Shown in pieces: positions 10,331-23,209 of a stretch of DNA of 64,000 nt. Origin of the DNA: Leptodactylus fallax (taxonomy: Eukaryota > Chordata > Amphibia > Anura > Leptodactylidae). The DNA is taken from the NCBI GenBank assembly GCA_947044405.1, contig CAMRHE010000012.1:11486001-11550000 (forward strand), written 5' to 3'. Numbering within the stretch: the first letter of the stretch is position 1; every line of letters begins with the position of its first letter. The position numbers were made by a program, and so were the translations under genes. The notes under the pieces were generated by a model that was not told where the DNA came from, made no database searches, and worked only from the letters and a program-made list of their open reading frames with translations.

Positions 10331-13300
10331 CCAACTAGGTTACTATTTACAACTGTAGGAGTCCAGGGAGTCACCACTGGAGGTCACAAAACTTGAGAAT
10401 CACTCCAGCCAAATTGACCAGAGAGCACAAGCTTAATCACTCCAGCCCAGTGTTGACCGGAGGGCCCAAAACTTGCTGGTGACAAAATCCTCAATCAGCC
10501 TCTTTAGATGGTGCAGATGAGGCTGGTGCTGATGGGGTTGGCTCCTGCCTTGAGCCTTGCTCCTTGGTCAACTCCCACAGTGGTGCCTGCTCCTACATGA
10601 CACGATAGAAGGCAATTTCTGTGGTAGTTGTTTTGCTTTTCCAGTAGGATGGTGCTGTAGAGGCATGTGGTGCAGTTGCCAGGGTGGATGTATGTCCCTG
10701 CCAGGGTGGATGTATGTACCCCCACAGAGCTGTAGGCACCACTAGAAGCGATGACAATGCTCAGGAAAGCAGGTGGTGGTGTAGTAGTAGCAGATGGTCA
10801 TGAAGGTGTTTCTGGAGAAGCCCCAGACAAAATAGGGCCGTAGGCAACCTCTACTAGTGTTGGATATAGGTGTTTTGGTGCGGCTGTAACAAAGCTTTCC
10901 CATACCTCAGGCAGCAGTGGTGACACAGGAAGCTGTTCAAACTCCACAACAATGCAACTCCTCCAGTCAGGCACCTCATTTTCTATAGATAGCTCCCATC
11001 CAGCCCAGTGATGGGAGTAGGCCTTATTCTCCTCAAGTTGCTGGTGCCTGCGATAGAAGTGTTTCTCTTGCACAGTCCACAATCAGTGGGATGGTAGGTG
11101 GTAGGTGGGACTCCAGCCTGAGACAAGGAAACAGCTTGAATAGCAGCAGTGGCAGCAATCTCATCCACCATCTCAATAACTTTAGGATTGTCTGCCTACA
11201 ATCAGGACTAAGGATTCTGGTTAAGACCTTTCACAGGTGGGGGGGGGGCACAACATCTTGTGTAGAAGAATCTGGAAGACAACAACCAGTTTGCTAGAAA
11301 GTTCTCTCAGCTATGACAAATTTTCCAGCCTTTTTCGGATACTACTGGTAGGCAGTCCTGGCTGTGCGTAGGAATGACTGTAGACATGGGCACGCCTAAT
11401 ATGGTGTCACCCAGGTGATGGTTTGTTTGGGCAGGCTGGGAGGCAGTTTCTAGGTAGTGATGGACTTTCCTACCTAAGTGTCATTTTGGCGGGTTGTTAG
11501 TTAACCTCTGTGGAGTTGTGGAAGAATGTTGTGTGACACAACAATAAATTCAATGGTCATTTACCCTTTTGGGGCTGGTCTCGAGTGCACAGTTGTGTCG
11601 CGGCACACAATAAATCGAGGAATAACTGACTGTGAACATGCAGTGTAGGATAAAACAGTGGTGCAGAAAGGTTGCAACAAATTCACAATAGCGATGCTAC
11701 AGTAATCCTCTCTAGGCCTACAACTATACAAAATGTTCAGATGCACATATCAGTTCACAATAACTACCAAAATGTCAGTTACAGTTTTGCATTTCACTAG
11801 CAGTGGCAATCTTGGCAATTTTAGCATTCCACAGCATATAACTCAGCAAACACAGTATCTCTGAAAATAAATATTGCTGTACACTATACCTCTCTTGCAC
11901 AGTTTATGCAGTGATATATAGAATTGCTGCTTTGGCAGTGAGTAGTGAACACTTGCTAGCAGAGGGTAAAATGCAGTCTTTCACACATCAATTGTTTTTT
12001 CACCAGAGTAGTAGATTATGAGAAAGACAGACACATAAGTGATATGATCCTCTCCTTGATGCAGAAACCCACTGGAGGCAATCCAGAAAGTAGTAGTTGT
12101 TCTTGACAGTGGCCAGAACCCTTAACCATATCCTCTAGCCCACCTCCTGATATGATCCCTCCTGGTGGTGCTATTAGTTCCCCCTGGGTACTTCCAGTTG
12201 AGGTAGTCTTCAGCCTCACTGAGCCAGGTGACTCAGGAGACACAAGTTGCAGTTGAACAATAGTGTGAACTTTACTGAAGATGATGCAACAGCAAACCAT
12301 ACAACTTCCAGACAAGTGCAGCGTTGCAATGAGAGTTCCACTGTAGGATGAGGATGAGCCAGGTAACAGTTCTTAGCCAGGAAGGCTCCTCTTCTTTTTT
12401 TTTCTCACTCTCAATAGAGCTGTAATCAGCTACACTAAAGAGGATCCTGCTCATTTTGTGGGAAGCTGGGCCTATAGTCTGGGTCTCTGATAAACCTCAG
12501 ATTCTGCTCCACAATGGCACTTGTAGTTTTTCACTCCTCTCTTAAAGCTGTCAGCATAAACTTCTTTATTGTCTCAGGGCTGCAGCAACACACATGTGTA
12601 AGGCTGTCTATGTCTCTAACAGAACTTGGCACCACATGTCTGCTCCAGTCTGTGGCTTAGTGAAGACTGCCATGAGGTGACTTAGAGTCTCATTTCCTGA
12701 TGCCAGCCAACTACAGAGCTGGACTGGACCATGGCTCAAGTAAAGGAGGAATGTTCCTCCATTGCTAATGGAACAGCTCTTACAAGGAAAAACGTACATG
12801 GTAGCACTGACTATCTTTACATCATTTTTAGCAAGGCAGTTGAAACAATACGGAGGCCACTGGGACACCACTGGGCTAGAGCAGAGGCTTTAAAATGGTT
12901 CTCCGTGGGTCACTTAGAATTTCTTTCATTCTTGCAGTCTCTCTCAAAAGTGTGCTCTTTTCTCTTTGGCTTCAACACAAATGCCTGCAATTGCCCAATT
13001 GCGAGGTACAGGTTTAAAAAGTTGTGGAACCTGGCCTGAAGTTCATAAGTCCATTATACATATGATGCAACTCCAAAAATTCTCCTCATAGTCTTTGTCA
13101 CGCACACAACTCCAAACAGTTAGCAGAGCAAAAGCTCATCTGCTTCTTGGCTGCTAAAGTACCACTAGCCCTGACTTGTAGCAACCAGGCTTGGGACAGC
13201 CTAACCTTTACATTCAGGGTAATTCTGTTCCCCCCTATTTTAGGAGAGAGAAGGCTGACTGTTTTCTCCCCCGACAAGAATTCTCTAAGGTTGAAGGGAT

Positions 13301-13590
13301 GCACCATCTACTCTACTGCTGCATCATAGGTGTAGTGTACCTTAAAGTTACATGAGGCTGAAAGCAGCAAACATAAAACATACGATAAAGTGCAAAAATA
13401 AGTAAAAAAGACAGTTAAAAATTCTTAGCGTGTTTCACTGGGACACTACATAGGCAGAATGCAACAGCTTATTAGAAAATATTGGAGGAAGATGCGCATC
13501 TATCAGCCAGAAAGCTACACATGGGGCACACTGGAACTTTCAACAGATCTGTTCATTGGCATCAGCCAGAGGTGTGTTAAAATTCTCATA
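10330..13590. other. Unassigned 3.3 kb, mostly unrecognised
   Basis: No complete domain could be recognised on either strand. A direct repeat AGGGTGGATGTATGT(C/A)CC occurs twice at about 10680-10720. The sequence between the two hAT relics may contain more of their decayed interiors, but I could not show this. Short frames here are scattered over both strands without conserved motifs. Confidence 0.35.
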
Positions 13591-13599
13591 TATCTAGGC

Positions 13600-14560
13600 C
13601 TGAATCATGTTGAAAACTGTAGTGTGTGATAATGCCACCTGTAGCTCTGAATATCCTCTCTGCCATTACAATTGAGGCTGGACAAAATAATATACCCATT
13701 GCAAACTTGGACTATTCATTCCATTGGTGCAGTTTGCTGGCCCAGGAGTCCAAAGGGTCAATGTTATCGATGGAGTAAGCAAACACTACAGGTATGATTT
13801 AACCTGATTGTACAGATGGCACGTATCTGTTAGATTCTGTGCGTTAAGTTGGTGCTGCAAAATAAAAAACTTCTGGTTTATCGTGTTCCAGATATTGTAC
13901 GGATCGCTGCTAGTGCTGATCTTGTTTCTGCTACTTTTAGCAGTGGAAGTGACAGAGGCAGTAGAGCACTGACTAAGTGAGGAGGACTAGGAGCTTACAG
14001 GGGCTGGCAACACTCTTCAGTTGTAGTTGACGGGGAGACATCCAGCAGGACATTTGCTGCTGGATACAAGGAGCAGCTGTAAAACTGTATGACAGAGCTT
14101 CATCTGACACCCATGAAGTGAAGTTTACACCCCTTTGTGGAAACAATGGGAAGTATTCCAGTGAGGAGGAACTGGAGGAGGTGAATAGACACCACCTGGC
14201 TTTGGAACTGGGCTTGCAAAAACACTGTGGTTTCAGTACTAGTGCCTGACCTATGTTGTGTTTGTGGACTTTCACTGCAGCTGCTAAAAACATTGATCCG
14301 GTGGGCCCACGAAAGCCATGTTTTGTCCCTGCCCATAATTGCTGCTCCACGTGTTGATGGTGTTGTTCACTTTTACCTAAACTGACATCTAAGCAGAGGC
14401 TACATTATCTTAACACATGGCAATATAAGGCAGGGACAAGAGAAATAATGGTGGCTAGGTATCCTCAATCATGGCTAAGCATTGGCAAAAAGCAGTAAAA
14501 TCCACTAAGTAGCAGCAACTGCACTGCCAGCAACTTGGCCAAGTGTGATTTACGTAATTA
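13600..14560 (-). pseudogene. hAT transposase relic, copy 3 (minus strand)
   Basis: Read on the minus strand, the segment follows the same order as the hAT copies at 8.65-10.3 and 29.9-37.3 kb. An ACTTGGCCAAGTTGCTGG...GATACCTAG block lies at 14550-14460. CSNYGQGQNMAF lies at about 14350-14320; the 35.7 kb copy has SSNYGQGQYMTF. QQQMSCWMSPRQLQLKS lies near 14060. The hATC dimerisation end IDPLDSWASKLHQW...PASIVMAERIFRATGGIITH lies at about 13765-13625. Frameshifts and stops interrupt it throughout. No terminal repeats were found, so the boundaries are set by the coding similarity only. Confidence 0.65.
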
Positions 14561-14564
14561 ATTG

Positions 14565-16780
14565 GATCAGTAATAAATGTAGCTTACAAATGGCACTGGC
14601 AATACTACATGAAAAATGCAAAACGTGCTGAAAAGCTAATTCTTTGTCACAGAAAGCATGACTCCACGTAAAACTACTATGCGATTACAAAGAATGTGTC
14701 AATTGTTACACAGACATAGCACAGAAAGTTTGGCACACTGTGACAGACTCTATGTAAAAAAAACAACAGTGCTGTGTGGCTTTCCAGGCACTTCTTTTAC
14801 AGAAACAAAGCATAGAGAGGGTGTCACACTGAGGCAGACTCGATGTAAAAAAACAAAAAAGTCCAATTGTTTCTGTGGTTCGGGTTGAATCCTGTTTATT
14901 ATGAATTGACTTGCCCATCTCTAGTAATGATAGATGCATTGATACATTGATCACATCTAGGAGTTGGGAAAAAGAACTCTTAGACCTAAGAAATCTATGG
15001 ACTTTGTCGAACTTAACCTTGTGTGTGGCTGGATAACCCAAGACATGATTAAGAATTACTTCAAGAGTGACCTTGAGGTCCTTGGAACAAATATCTTCCT
15101 GGAGTCTTCGAACTTGTATGTTATTGCGTCATCCCGACTTAGAGTAACCTTTTATTGATTTCATTTGTGTAGCCAGGAAAGCAAAGGAAGCAACTCTACA
15201 ATATGATCTGAGCATAAAGCTCACACTAGAAACATCAGTGTAAAAAGAAGAAAACCGCATTCTGGTGAATTGTGTCAGCCATCACAGAAGTGGTGGTCAT
15301 ATCGCATTTTACACTCAAACGATTAAATATTTGCTTTGACCGTAATGTCCCTCTTTTGCTTATTTTTCAACTCTAGCATTGTCAAAGTTGACATTTCCCA
15401 GACACACTCAAAATGACAAATGATAAGCTGTAATTGCACTACATGAAGTATGCTTACAGAAACAAGATTGTGATGGTGTTTACCATAGTAAATGCAATGC
15501 AAAAGAGATTTAGCCATTAAAGAAGACAATTTATGGGCCATGATGAACAATGGAAGTGTCTTGTAAAATTGTAGCTAATAAAATGGAAAATCTATGTAGA
15601 CAATCTTTGAAGAGCAAAGACATGGAAATTATCCTTATCTGTGTTTCTAGTGTGTGCATTAGTATATATTTTCAGACCTGCTAACACATCTTTTCTGTTT
15701 TGATAGACAAGAGATAACCTTTATTTTATGTCGATTGTGAAAGGAAATAACAGTTATCTTATCTGCCAAGATTTCACTATACATGACAGTCTGTAAATTG
15801 GACACTTTCCAGTTTGTTACTTTTGCACATGCAACTCAGACTCCAGTGTGCTCATAAAGAAAGGAAGTGGGTACAGAAATTAACCACTTTAAATTTGATC
15901 AGCCCTTCACTTTTAACATGAAACTGGCTGTGTTAGATAGAAATTAGGCTCATTTTTTAATTTCCCCCCTTTTTTTATACAGCATTTATTTCACTTTGAC
16001 TTTACCGTTGACAAAATCAAAGAGATTTTTTAAACTAAGTTAAAAAACAGTTGTGTCAATATTTTCAATAATGTGCTGTCCATTAAAAAAGTATAACACA
16101 CGGCCATGAAACACTGTTGTGTGAATAAACTCTTTGAGCCTTTGTTTCCAGTTGACTTTCCAATCACTGTGTACACAGTGCTCAATTAACTCTGTGTACA
16201 CAGCCATGGGAGCCACCATGATGCAGCTCCACTTCTGAGCCAGTGGTCACATGACTGCCAGGATCAGAGAACTGTATGAACTGCTGGGTCCTAGAGGACC
16301 CAGATCAGCTCTGCAGTATAGTTTAGGAGGCTGCATTCCTCCTGAAACTGGAGCTAATGTATCAGCTGCAGTTACAGGGGAAATCAGCATAAAAAGTAAT
16401 GTTAATATGCCCCCCAAAAGTCTATAATGAAATAATGGGGCTACAATGTGTAAAAAAAATAAATAAAAAGGACAAAAAAATTAATGCCAGTAACAAACCT
16501 GCATCACAGATTCTATTTCCATCCCCAGAGCCGCGACAATGTGTGTCATCTTCAGAAAAATCACCATAAGGGAGAGGGAAAACTATTTAATTTTTTTTTA
16601 AGCACTTTGAATTATTATTATTAAAAAAATATGAAAACATACATGTTTCCCCTCCTTTTTTGTTTACATTTTCACAGATATTAACCATTTTAAGACTAAT
16701 CTATTTACCCTGTATTACATTGTTTTTATTTTTGCATATTTTTTTTTCATTTTAATATCCAAAAAAGTGTAAACAAAAAA
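14565..16780. other. Unassigned sequence with a local duplication
   Basis: No gene was recognised. At about 14730-14765 and 14820-14855 two similar blocks (CACACTGTGACAGACTCTAT and CACACTGAGGCAGACTCGAT, each followed by GTAAAAAAA) form an imperfect local duplication about 90 bases apart. The remainder is AT-rich with poly-T and poly-A tracts and no clear repeat edges. Confidence 0.4.
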
Positions 16781-16786
16781 ATATGA

Positions 16787-18015
16787 AAAGTGTGATGTAC
16801 AAAAGTATTCAGCCCCCCTATATCAATACTTTGTAGAGCCACCTTTCGCTGCAATTACAGCTGCAAGTCTTTTGGGGTATGTCTCTACCAGCTTTGTACA
16901 TCTAGAGACTGAGATTTGTGCCCAGTCTTCTTTGCAAAATAGCTCAAGCTCAGCCAGATTGGATGGAGAGCATCTGTGAACAGCAATTTTCATGTCTTGT
17001 CACAGATGCTCAATGGGATTTAGGTCTGGACTTTGACTGGGCCATTCTAACACATGCATATTCTTTGATCTAGACCATTCCACTGTTGCTCTGGCTGTAT
17101 TTTTAGGGTCATTGTCTTGCTGGAAGGTGAATCTCCTTCCCAGTCTCCAACAGGTTTTCTTCCAGGATTGCCCTGTATTTAGCTCCATCCATCTTCCAAT
17201 CAACTCTGACCAGCTTCCCTGTCCCTGCTGAAGAAAAACAATCCCACAGCATGATGCTGCCACCACCATGTTTCACAGTGGGGATGGTGTGTTCAGGGTG
17301 ATGAGCAGTGTTATATTTCCGCCACACATAGCACTTTGTATTTAGGTCAAAAAGTTCAAATTTGGTCTCATCTGACCAGAGCACCTTCTTCCACATGTTT
17401 GCTGTGTCCCCTATATGGCTTGTGGCAAACTGCAAACAGCACTTCTTATGTCTTTCTTTCAACAATGGTTTTCTTCTTGCCACTCTTCCATAAAGGCCAG
17501 ATTTGTGGAGTGCAGGACTTATAGTTGTTCTGTGGACTGATTCTCCCACCTGAGCTGTGGATTTCTGCAGCTCCTCCAGAGTGACTATGGGCCTCTTGGC
17601 TGCTTCTCTGACCAGTGCTCTCCTTGCTTATTGGCCATGTCTTTTTTAGGTTTGCAGTTGTAGAATACTTTTTCCATTTTTGGATGATGGTTTGAACAGT
17701 GTTCCTTGGGATGCTCAAAGCTTGGGATATGTTTTAATAAGCTAAGTGACTTTTGAAGGCAATTGATTGCACTGGATTTTATTTTAGGGGTATCAGAGTA
17801 CAGGGGGCTGAATACTTTTGCATGTCACACTTTTTAGATTTTTATTTGATTAAAATTTTGAAAACCATGTATCATTTTTGTTCCACTTCACAATTATCTG
17901 CTACTTTGTGTTAGTCTATCACTTAAAATCACAATAAAATACATTTACGTTTGTGGTTGTAAGGTGACAAAATGTGAAAAAGTTCAAGGGGTATGAATAC
18001 TTTTGCAAGCCACTG
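16787..18015 (-). mobile_element. Degenerate Tc1-like transposon
   Basis: On the minus strand the element starts at 18015 with CAGTGGCTTGCAAAAGTATT and contains an inner direct repeat of this end (GCAAAAGTATTCAGCCCCC) at about 17805-17825. That makes it the IR/DR type of Tc1 terminus. At the other side only the inner copy (GTACAAAAGTATTCAGCCCCCC, about 16798-16818) is clear; the outer half is diverged or lost. The expected TA next to the right end is CA here. Between the ends lies a broken transposase. Confidence 0.75.
16950..17735 (-). pseudogene. Tc1-like transposase, frameshifted and N-terminally deleted
   Basis: Three minus-strand frames carry successive parts of one DDE transposase. 17718-17600 has a helix-turn-helix (SIPRNTVQTIIQKWKKY). 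17549-17115 has VHRTTISPALHKSGLYGR, then WSDETKFELF with the first catalytic Asp, then [13 protein letters not shown]. 17135-17000 has [13 protein letters not shown] with the second Asp and [14 protein letters not shown] with the Glu. The usual first 40 or so residues are missing between the terminus and 17735, and at least two frameshifts separate the parts. It cannot make an active enzyme, although all three catalytic residues are still encoded. Confidence 0.8.
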
Positions 18016-18477
18016 CACATTGCTGCCCAAAGTGTCCAAAGTTTTTTGCACATTCCTTTGTGCAATGATCCCCAACCCAAATGTGTGCAGGATCTGTACA
18101 AGGATTTGCACAAATAAGGTTGCATGACCATGTCTTTATCGAAAGAAAATGAATCCAGGCTCCAATAATGAAAATACATTATGTTAATATTGTCAAAAAC
18201 TTAGTATCAGAATGAGTTTGAATTTATCTGAATTTATTTAGGGATCTTGTCTGGGGTCTGAATTAATTTTTTGGACACCCTTATCAGAAAATGTTGATTG
18301 ACTTCACATAGTCTTATATATAATAAACTGATTGACCATAGAAGTCTAGCACAATATAGTAGCTGTCACCAACAACGACAATCTGAGAATTCTCTTCTGT
18401 AATCTCAGTTTAGAAAAGTAGAGAGAATAATTGACTCCAATCCTTTATCAACTATATGGACTGAAATAATAATAAAC
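18016..18477. other. AT-rich spacer
   Basis: Nothing recognised between the Tc1 element and the next MITE. Confidence 0.4.
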
Positions 18478-18742
18478 ATTTTGCAGAGTTTTATATGTTT
18501 TCTCTAAATATCTTAGTGGTGACAGTATTTTGTCATGATTAGTTACCAATGGATATGACCATGAATGCTGGAACTTTCTATGCTCTGGCACTTGTGAGAA
18601 ATCCAGCCATGATTTCCTTATTGTGAACAGATTATCTGGCAGGGACGCTACATGCATGAGAACATATCCAGGCAACAAGACTCTCACCACTAAGAAGATG
18701 GTTAGAGAAAATATTTATAACTCTGCAAATTATTTATATTTG
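18478..18742. mobile_element. Foldback MITE (TTTGCAGAGTT ends), copy 1
   Basis: The left end TTTGCAGAGTTTTATATG and the reverse complement of the right end TTTGCAGAGTTATAAATA continue as TTTTCTCTAA...ATCTTAGTGGTGA in both arms, giving inverted repeats of about 75 bases. A second copy in the opposite orientation lies at about 22770-23205. There is no coding sequence and no clear target duplication. Confidence 0.65.
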
Positions 18743-19985
18743 CAGAAATGTTTAACTTTTAATTGTCTGCAAATTTAAATATGGCTATGTTTGCAGACTT
18801 CGGTTCGGGCAGAGCCGACTGCGCATGACGGGCTGCCATTTTCCGGTGGTCTGTCACAGGAGCGTACTGTGGCAGAGCTGATTGCACATGTGCACGGCAC
18901 TGCGTACAAGGACTTAGAAGAAAAAAGATACAGAGAAGACCAAGAGGTGAGTTACTGCAATGGAAGAAGGGGTGGTGAAAAGCGATGACGAGGTGGGTGC
19001 TCGCAGAAGAGGAGGTACGCCCCGGGTGCTCCGTGATGCTCATTAACATAAATGAAATAACGAATTATCTTTGAATCGGCTGGGAGAAGAAAACATTGAA
19101 AGGTAGGAGAAGAATGGCCTTTTTAAAGGCCATTCCAACGTGCCATTAGCTTAAAAGTGGTTTTGCGAATGATAGACTCCCTTTAATCTACATTGGGTCA
19201 TAACGTTGGTGTGACCCACATGATCTCTGAGGCCCAATCACAGGCATCAGTGGTCTCTGATGTCATTCAGGATGCCGGAAGAGGTCCGAAGAGGATGCGT
19301 CAGAGTCCATGGAAGTTTAGTAATTCTGTTTGTTATGTTTGATCACCTACCCTGGGCCTCTGTTTATATACTCTGAGGTCTGGTTTGGATATCTTCGGTG
19401 TGAATGAAACTACCTGGGAAACCATGCGAATATTTGTGAGACAAATCTCACAAGGTTCACCCAACTCATACTCACCTCCAATAGACTCTCGTGCCCTGCC
19501 ACAGTAAACAACTGTATTGGTGGATGCCTATACAATAGATTACAAGCTTTACAAGGATTATAATGGGGCAAATGTGCAGTTACCATCTACTGGGTCCCTT
19601 TTCAGCCTCAGGCCCCACGACTCCTGGCCTTAATCGTTGTGTAGCTCTAGCCTAGAAATTCTTGTCATCTTTTTTGTCAATTTGTGCTTGATTTTGAGAC
19701 CATTAATTCCCTTTGGTTCATTTTGAATCATCCAGATAACTTAATTATTGGTCATTTCTCATTAGGTCACACAATTCTAGGGTTTGTTTATATTTGCCAT
19801 TATCTGAAAATCACCACCTCAAAAAACACCCACAATTGTATTTTTTCCAGGTCACCGTGCAATTGCCAGGTCACCGTGCAATTCATTCACTAATGTTAGT
19901 GAATGGATTTGCATTGCAACACCTAGTGTGCAATGACCACAACTCCATTGCTTGAATTTGAGTCACTGGGGGTCTGTTATGAAAG
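18743..19985. other. Unassigned sequence
   Basis: No gene was recognised. A short exact duplication CCAGGTCACCGTGCAATT occurs twice in tandem at about 19848-19883. Other short frames are unremarkable. Confidence 0.4.
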
Positions 19986-19989
19986 TATC

Positions 19990-20560
19990 TCTGGAACAAT
20001 ATCAGAAATTGCAGGAACTAGCTGACAACAGAGAGCAGTAGATCAGGCTGTTAAAATTTCACACTGTGCTGAGAGATAGATCCTGGGCATCCAAATGTCT
20101 TCATCATTGTCACCTGTGAAGTCAGATGGACTTGTGCTCAATTTGGGGCCCAAGTTATCACCACAGAAACTAATATAAGAAATATACGCTCAACAAACTG
20201 AAGTCTAACCAGAACCCATGATAAACTCACAAGGCAGATCAAAACCAAGAGTGAATGTGTCCAAGCCAAAAGTTAGTCCAAGAGGTACATCAGAGCCAAA
20301 ATCAGAAGACCAGCAGATTTCCAGTAACAAGCCAAAGGTCAATATTAGAGCAGTCCAACACAAACGATCATGGTATGGGAGCCTCACTAAAGTACAGCTG
20401 AATAGCAGACATGTGGATGAGCAGGAAGAGGGTTTAAAATGTCCCTTAGTTGCTAATTGGATCAGCATAGGAGAACCCTGAAAACTGCAGAAGCTTCACA
20501 GGTTGGCATGGTAACCTTAAAGCAACAGCAGCTAAACTGAGATTCCTGACAGGGTTGCAA
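19990..20560. repeat. Dispersed repeat, inverted partner of 4570-5190
   Basis: This is the reverse-complement relative of the block at 4570-5190. Matching landmarks include AGCTGACAACAGAGAGCAG, CAGATGGACTTGTGCTCAAT and TGGTATGGGAGCCTCACTA. It carries no recognisable protein motif. The two copies are about 15 kb apart in opposite orientation. Confidence 0.6.
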
Positions 20561-20589
20561 TGCGACTCTATTCACTAACATTAGTGAAG

Positions 20590-21060
20590 GAGTTGTAGGG
20601 CAATCCAGTGATCCTGCACAGTAGAATGCTCCACATTGACCACTGCACAGTATAATGCTCCACAGTGGCCCCTGCACAGTATAATATGCTCCATGGCGGT
20701 CCCTGCACTGTATAATATGCTTCATGGTGGCTCTTGCACAGTATAATATATATTGCAGTTCATATTATACTGGTGCCGACTGGTGTGGATCGCCCATGCA
20801 TGCACAATACAACAGGAAAACCAGCAGACACAGAAGAGTGTCTGCAGCTGACATATGATGCACTGGGTGACGCTGGCCGCTGGCGTTCCTGTTGTGTGTG
20901 GTGAGTGATCCACACACGAATGTGCAATCTGCCGGTAAGCACCAGTATAATATGGACTGCTTTTTGGGCAATCCATATTATAATGTGCAAGGGCCACTGG
21001 GGACCGTATTATACTGTGTAGGGCCACCATGGAGCATATTATACTGTGCAGAGTGTCGCA
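20590..21060. repeat. Mirror-arranged CAGTATAATGCTCCA satellite block
   Basis: At 20620-20760 four or five units of the type CTGCACAGTATAATATGCTCCA...GTGGCC run forward. From about 20940 to 21050 the same unit runs in reverse complement (GGGCCACCATGGAGCATATT). About 180 bases of different sequence separate the two sides. The unit is the same one that fills the hAT element at 25034-28098, so this block is probably the interior of another non-autonomous hAT copy. Confidence 0.65.
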
Positions 21061-21362
21061 CGGAAGAAGTGACATTCCATGCTCAGAAGGATCTGGACCG
21101 GAAGACAGTAAGTAATTTAACTACTATTGAAGGTGTCCCTGTGAAAGATGGGGAAACAGCCCCCATGTTGTGAATGTACCTGTTTCTATAAATAAGTTTT
21201 TTTTTTTTTTTAATAAACTGACATTTGCTTGTTTGACCTCAAGAGGCCACTGTTACCTCAGAAATGGGAAAAGACAGTAATTCTGTAATTCCCTGGAGTA
21301 GTGAAGTGGAGACCCTGTTCTGCAGAGGTGGAACTAGAAGGAGGAACAGAGTGTGTGTGGCC

Positions 21363-21970
21363 AGGGCCGGCGTTAGGGGGGGCAAACTGGGCAATTGCCC
21401 AGGGCCCCAACACCCATTGGGGCCCCATACTTTCCCTACTATTAGGACTCTTAATCGGCAGTAGATGAAAGCATCGGCAGATGCAGATTCTGCTGATCGC
21501 TGCTTCTACAGTTTGCTGACACTTAGTTACTAGCTTCCCCCCTCCCCCCATGCAGTGAGGCATCCAGCACATAGTAGTGTGCAGGGGGGAGTCTGCTGCG
21601 ATGCTTTCACTACTGCCAGACAGAGCTGCACATGAGCTTCCTCCATTTCCAGTTCACCCAGTTCACCTCAGCCAAGTGTAAGTGTATGTTTTGTATAAAA
21701 TATGTATATTTAATATGTATATAATATGTATATATCTGTATATTTGTTTACAGTATGTGTGCTAGCTACTGTGTGAGTACTGTATGATTGTACTGTAGAC
21801 ATGTGTGTGTATATTGTATATGAATGTATGTGTATATACATATATATGGTATATATGTAGGTATATACAGCATATTATTGCTCTATCTATCTATGTTTTC
21901 TTCTGTACATGTGTACCATTATACATACTAGAATTGTATTGTATAGTGTGATGCTCAGTCTATTGTGATG
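21363..21970 (+). mobile_element. hAT terminal fragment (CAGGGCCGGCGTTAG) and flanking TG/TA-rich DNA
   Basis: CAGGGCCGGCGTTAGGGGGG at 21363, followed by CAAACTGGGCAATTGCCC, matches the right terminus of the hAT element at 25034-28098 in inverted orientation. No partner terminus was found nearby, so this is a solitary end or a truncated copy. From about 21680 to 21890 the DNA is rich in TATATG and TGTGTA runs of microsatellite type. Confidence 0.6.
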
Positions 21971-21974
21971 TTAA

Positions 21975-22359
21975 ACAGGTTGTCCAGGAATTACTGTTTT
22001 CTGCAAGGAGGCCGGGGAAGGTGAAAAATAAGAAAGCGCATACTCACCTGTCCACGGTGTCTCTCACAGCTGTCTGGTCCTTGCCACACATAACTGCTGA
22101 GGCCAATCAGCGGCCTAAGGAAAGGACACAGGACATCACAGGTGACTTATGTGAGTGACATCCCGGTTCCTTTCCTTTGGCTGCTGAGACGGATGATAGG
22201 CCTCAGCGGTTACGTGTGGCGAGAACTGCCACTGGAACAAGCCCTGGGGTGCCGCTGGACCGGACAGGGGTTGGAGGACCAGGGAAAGGTGAGTGTGGGT
22301 TTTAATTTTTCACCTTCCCTGGGTTCCTTGCAGAAAACTGTAATTCCTGGACAACCCCT
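21975..22359. mobile_element. Foldback MITE with TTAA duplication (GGTTGTCC type)
   Basis: TTAA flanks the element at 21971-21974 and 22360-22363. The left arm AGGTTGTCCAGGAATTACTG and the reverse complement of the right arm GGGTTGTCCAGGAATTACAG continue together through TTTTCTGCAAGGA and GGGAAGGTGAAAAA, giving arms of about 55 bases. The target duplication points to piggyBac-type mobilisation. It has no coding capacity; the frame at 22142-22363 lies across the arm and is a by-product. Confidence 0.75.
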
Positions 22360-22363
22360 TTAA

Positions 22364-22765
22364 GGATTAGCCCCAATACAACAAAATGCAGCTAAAAAGC
22401 ACAGGAGATAAAAAGCAGCAAAAACACATTGTTTTTTTTCCCCACAGCGTTTTTCATTGAGCTTTTGATGCATTTTTCTCTGCACTTTCTTCCCCTATTA
22501 CGGTAAATATATGTGGAAACCTCAGTAAAGCTTCTTACCCCCAGAAGTTAGTCAGGGCTTAAGAAGTGAGTTATTGCCCTGTGTGTGGGCTAGGCTGTTA
22601 TTTGTTTTTGTTCCTGTTATCACTTACTAGCTGAATGAAGCCATTTATTTTGGATTTCCATTACCTGATATGCTGTTTATTTGGCACCCAGCGCCACCAA
22701 CACCTCTGTCAAGTCCAGGAAGCTGCTACCTTTGATGCTAAAATACCCCCAATTGTCACACAGGG
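22364..22765. other. Unassigned sequence, possible MITE fragment
   Basis: Poly-T and AAAAGCAGCAAAAACAC motifs near 22380-22450 resemble the interior of the GCAGAAAC-type MITE at 1477-1709, but no paired ends were identified. Confidence 0.3.
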
Positions 22766-22769
22766 TATA

Positions 22770-23205
22770 ACCATATTTAAATTTGCAGACAATTAAAAGT
22801 TAGCTATATTTGCATATATAAATTTTCAACAATTTTGCAGAGTGTTAAAGATTTTCTCTTATCATATTGGTGGTGAAAGTCTTTTCTCCTGATTGGTTGC
22901 CAGTGGGAGAAGGTTAGGTAATGGATTGTCAAAGAAATGAGTTGCTTCTGTCAATGTTGGAAAAGTGCATACTGCATGGTGGATAAGTACATCTTATTGT
23001 TGTTGGCTAGAGCGAGTCCATTTGCCTTCAATAGACGAAATGTGAAGCTGGTGGGTTGAGAGCCTGTCAGTAGGGAGGAAAGGGGTAGGGAAGGAGAGGG
23101 AAAAGTGCCAGAGCATAGAAAGTTCCTGTATTCATAGTCATATCCGTTGGCAACTAATCAGGACAAAGATTGTCACCACTAATATGGCTAGTGAAAATTT
23201 TTAAC
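22770..23205. mobile_element. Foldback MITE (TTTGCAGAGTT family), copy 2 with insertion
   Basis: This is the reverse complement of the MITE at 18478-18742 plus its flank. Shared words are CCATATTTAAATTTGCAGAC, CAGAGCATAGAAAGTTCC and CATAGTCATATCCGTTGGCA. The arms TTTTGCAGAGTGTTAAAGAT and GTCACCACTAATATGGCTAG mirror each other around GGTGGTGA. About 150 bases in the middle (about 22930-23100) are not present in copy 1. Confidence 0.6.
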
Positions 23206-23209
23206 CCAT

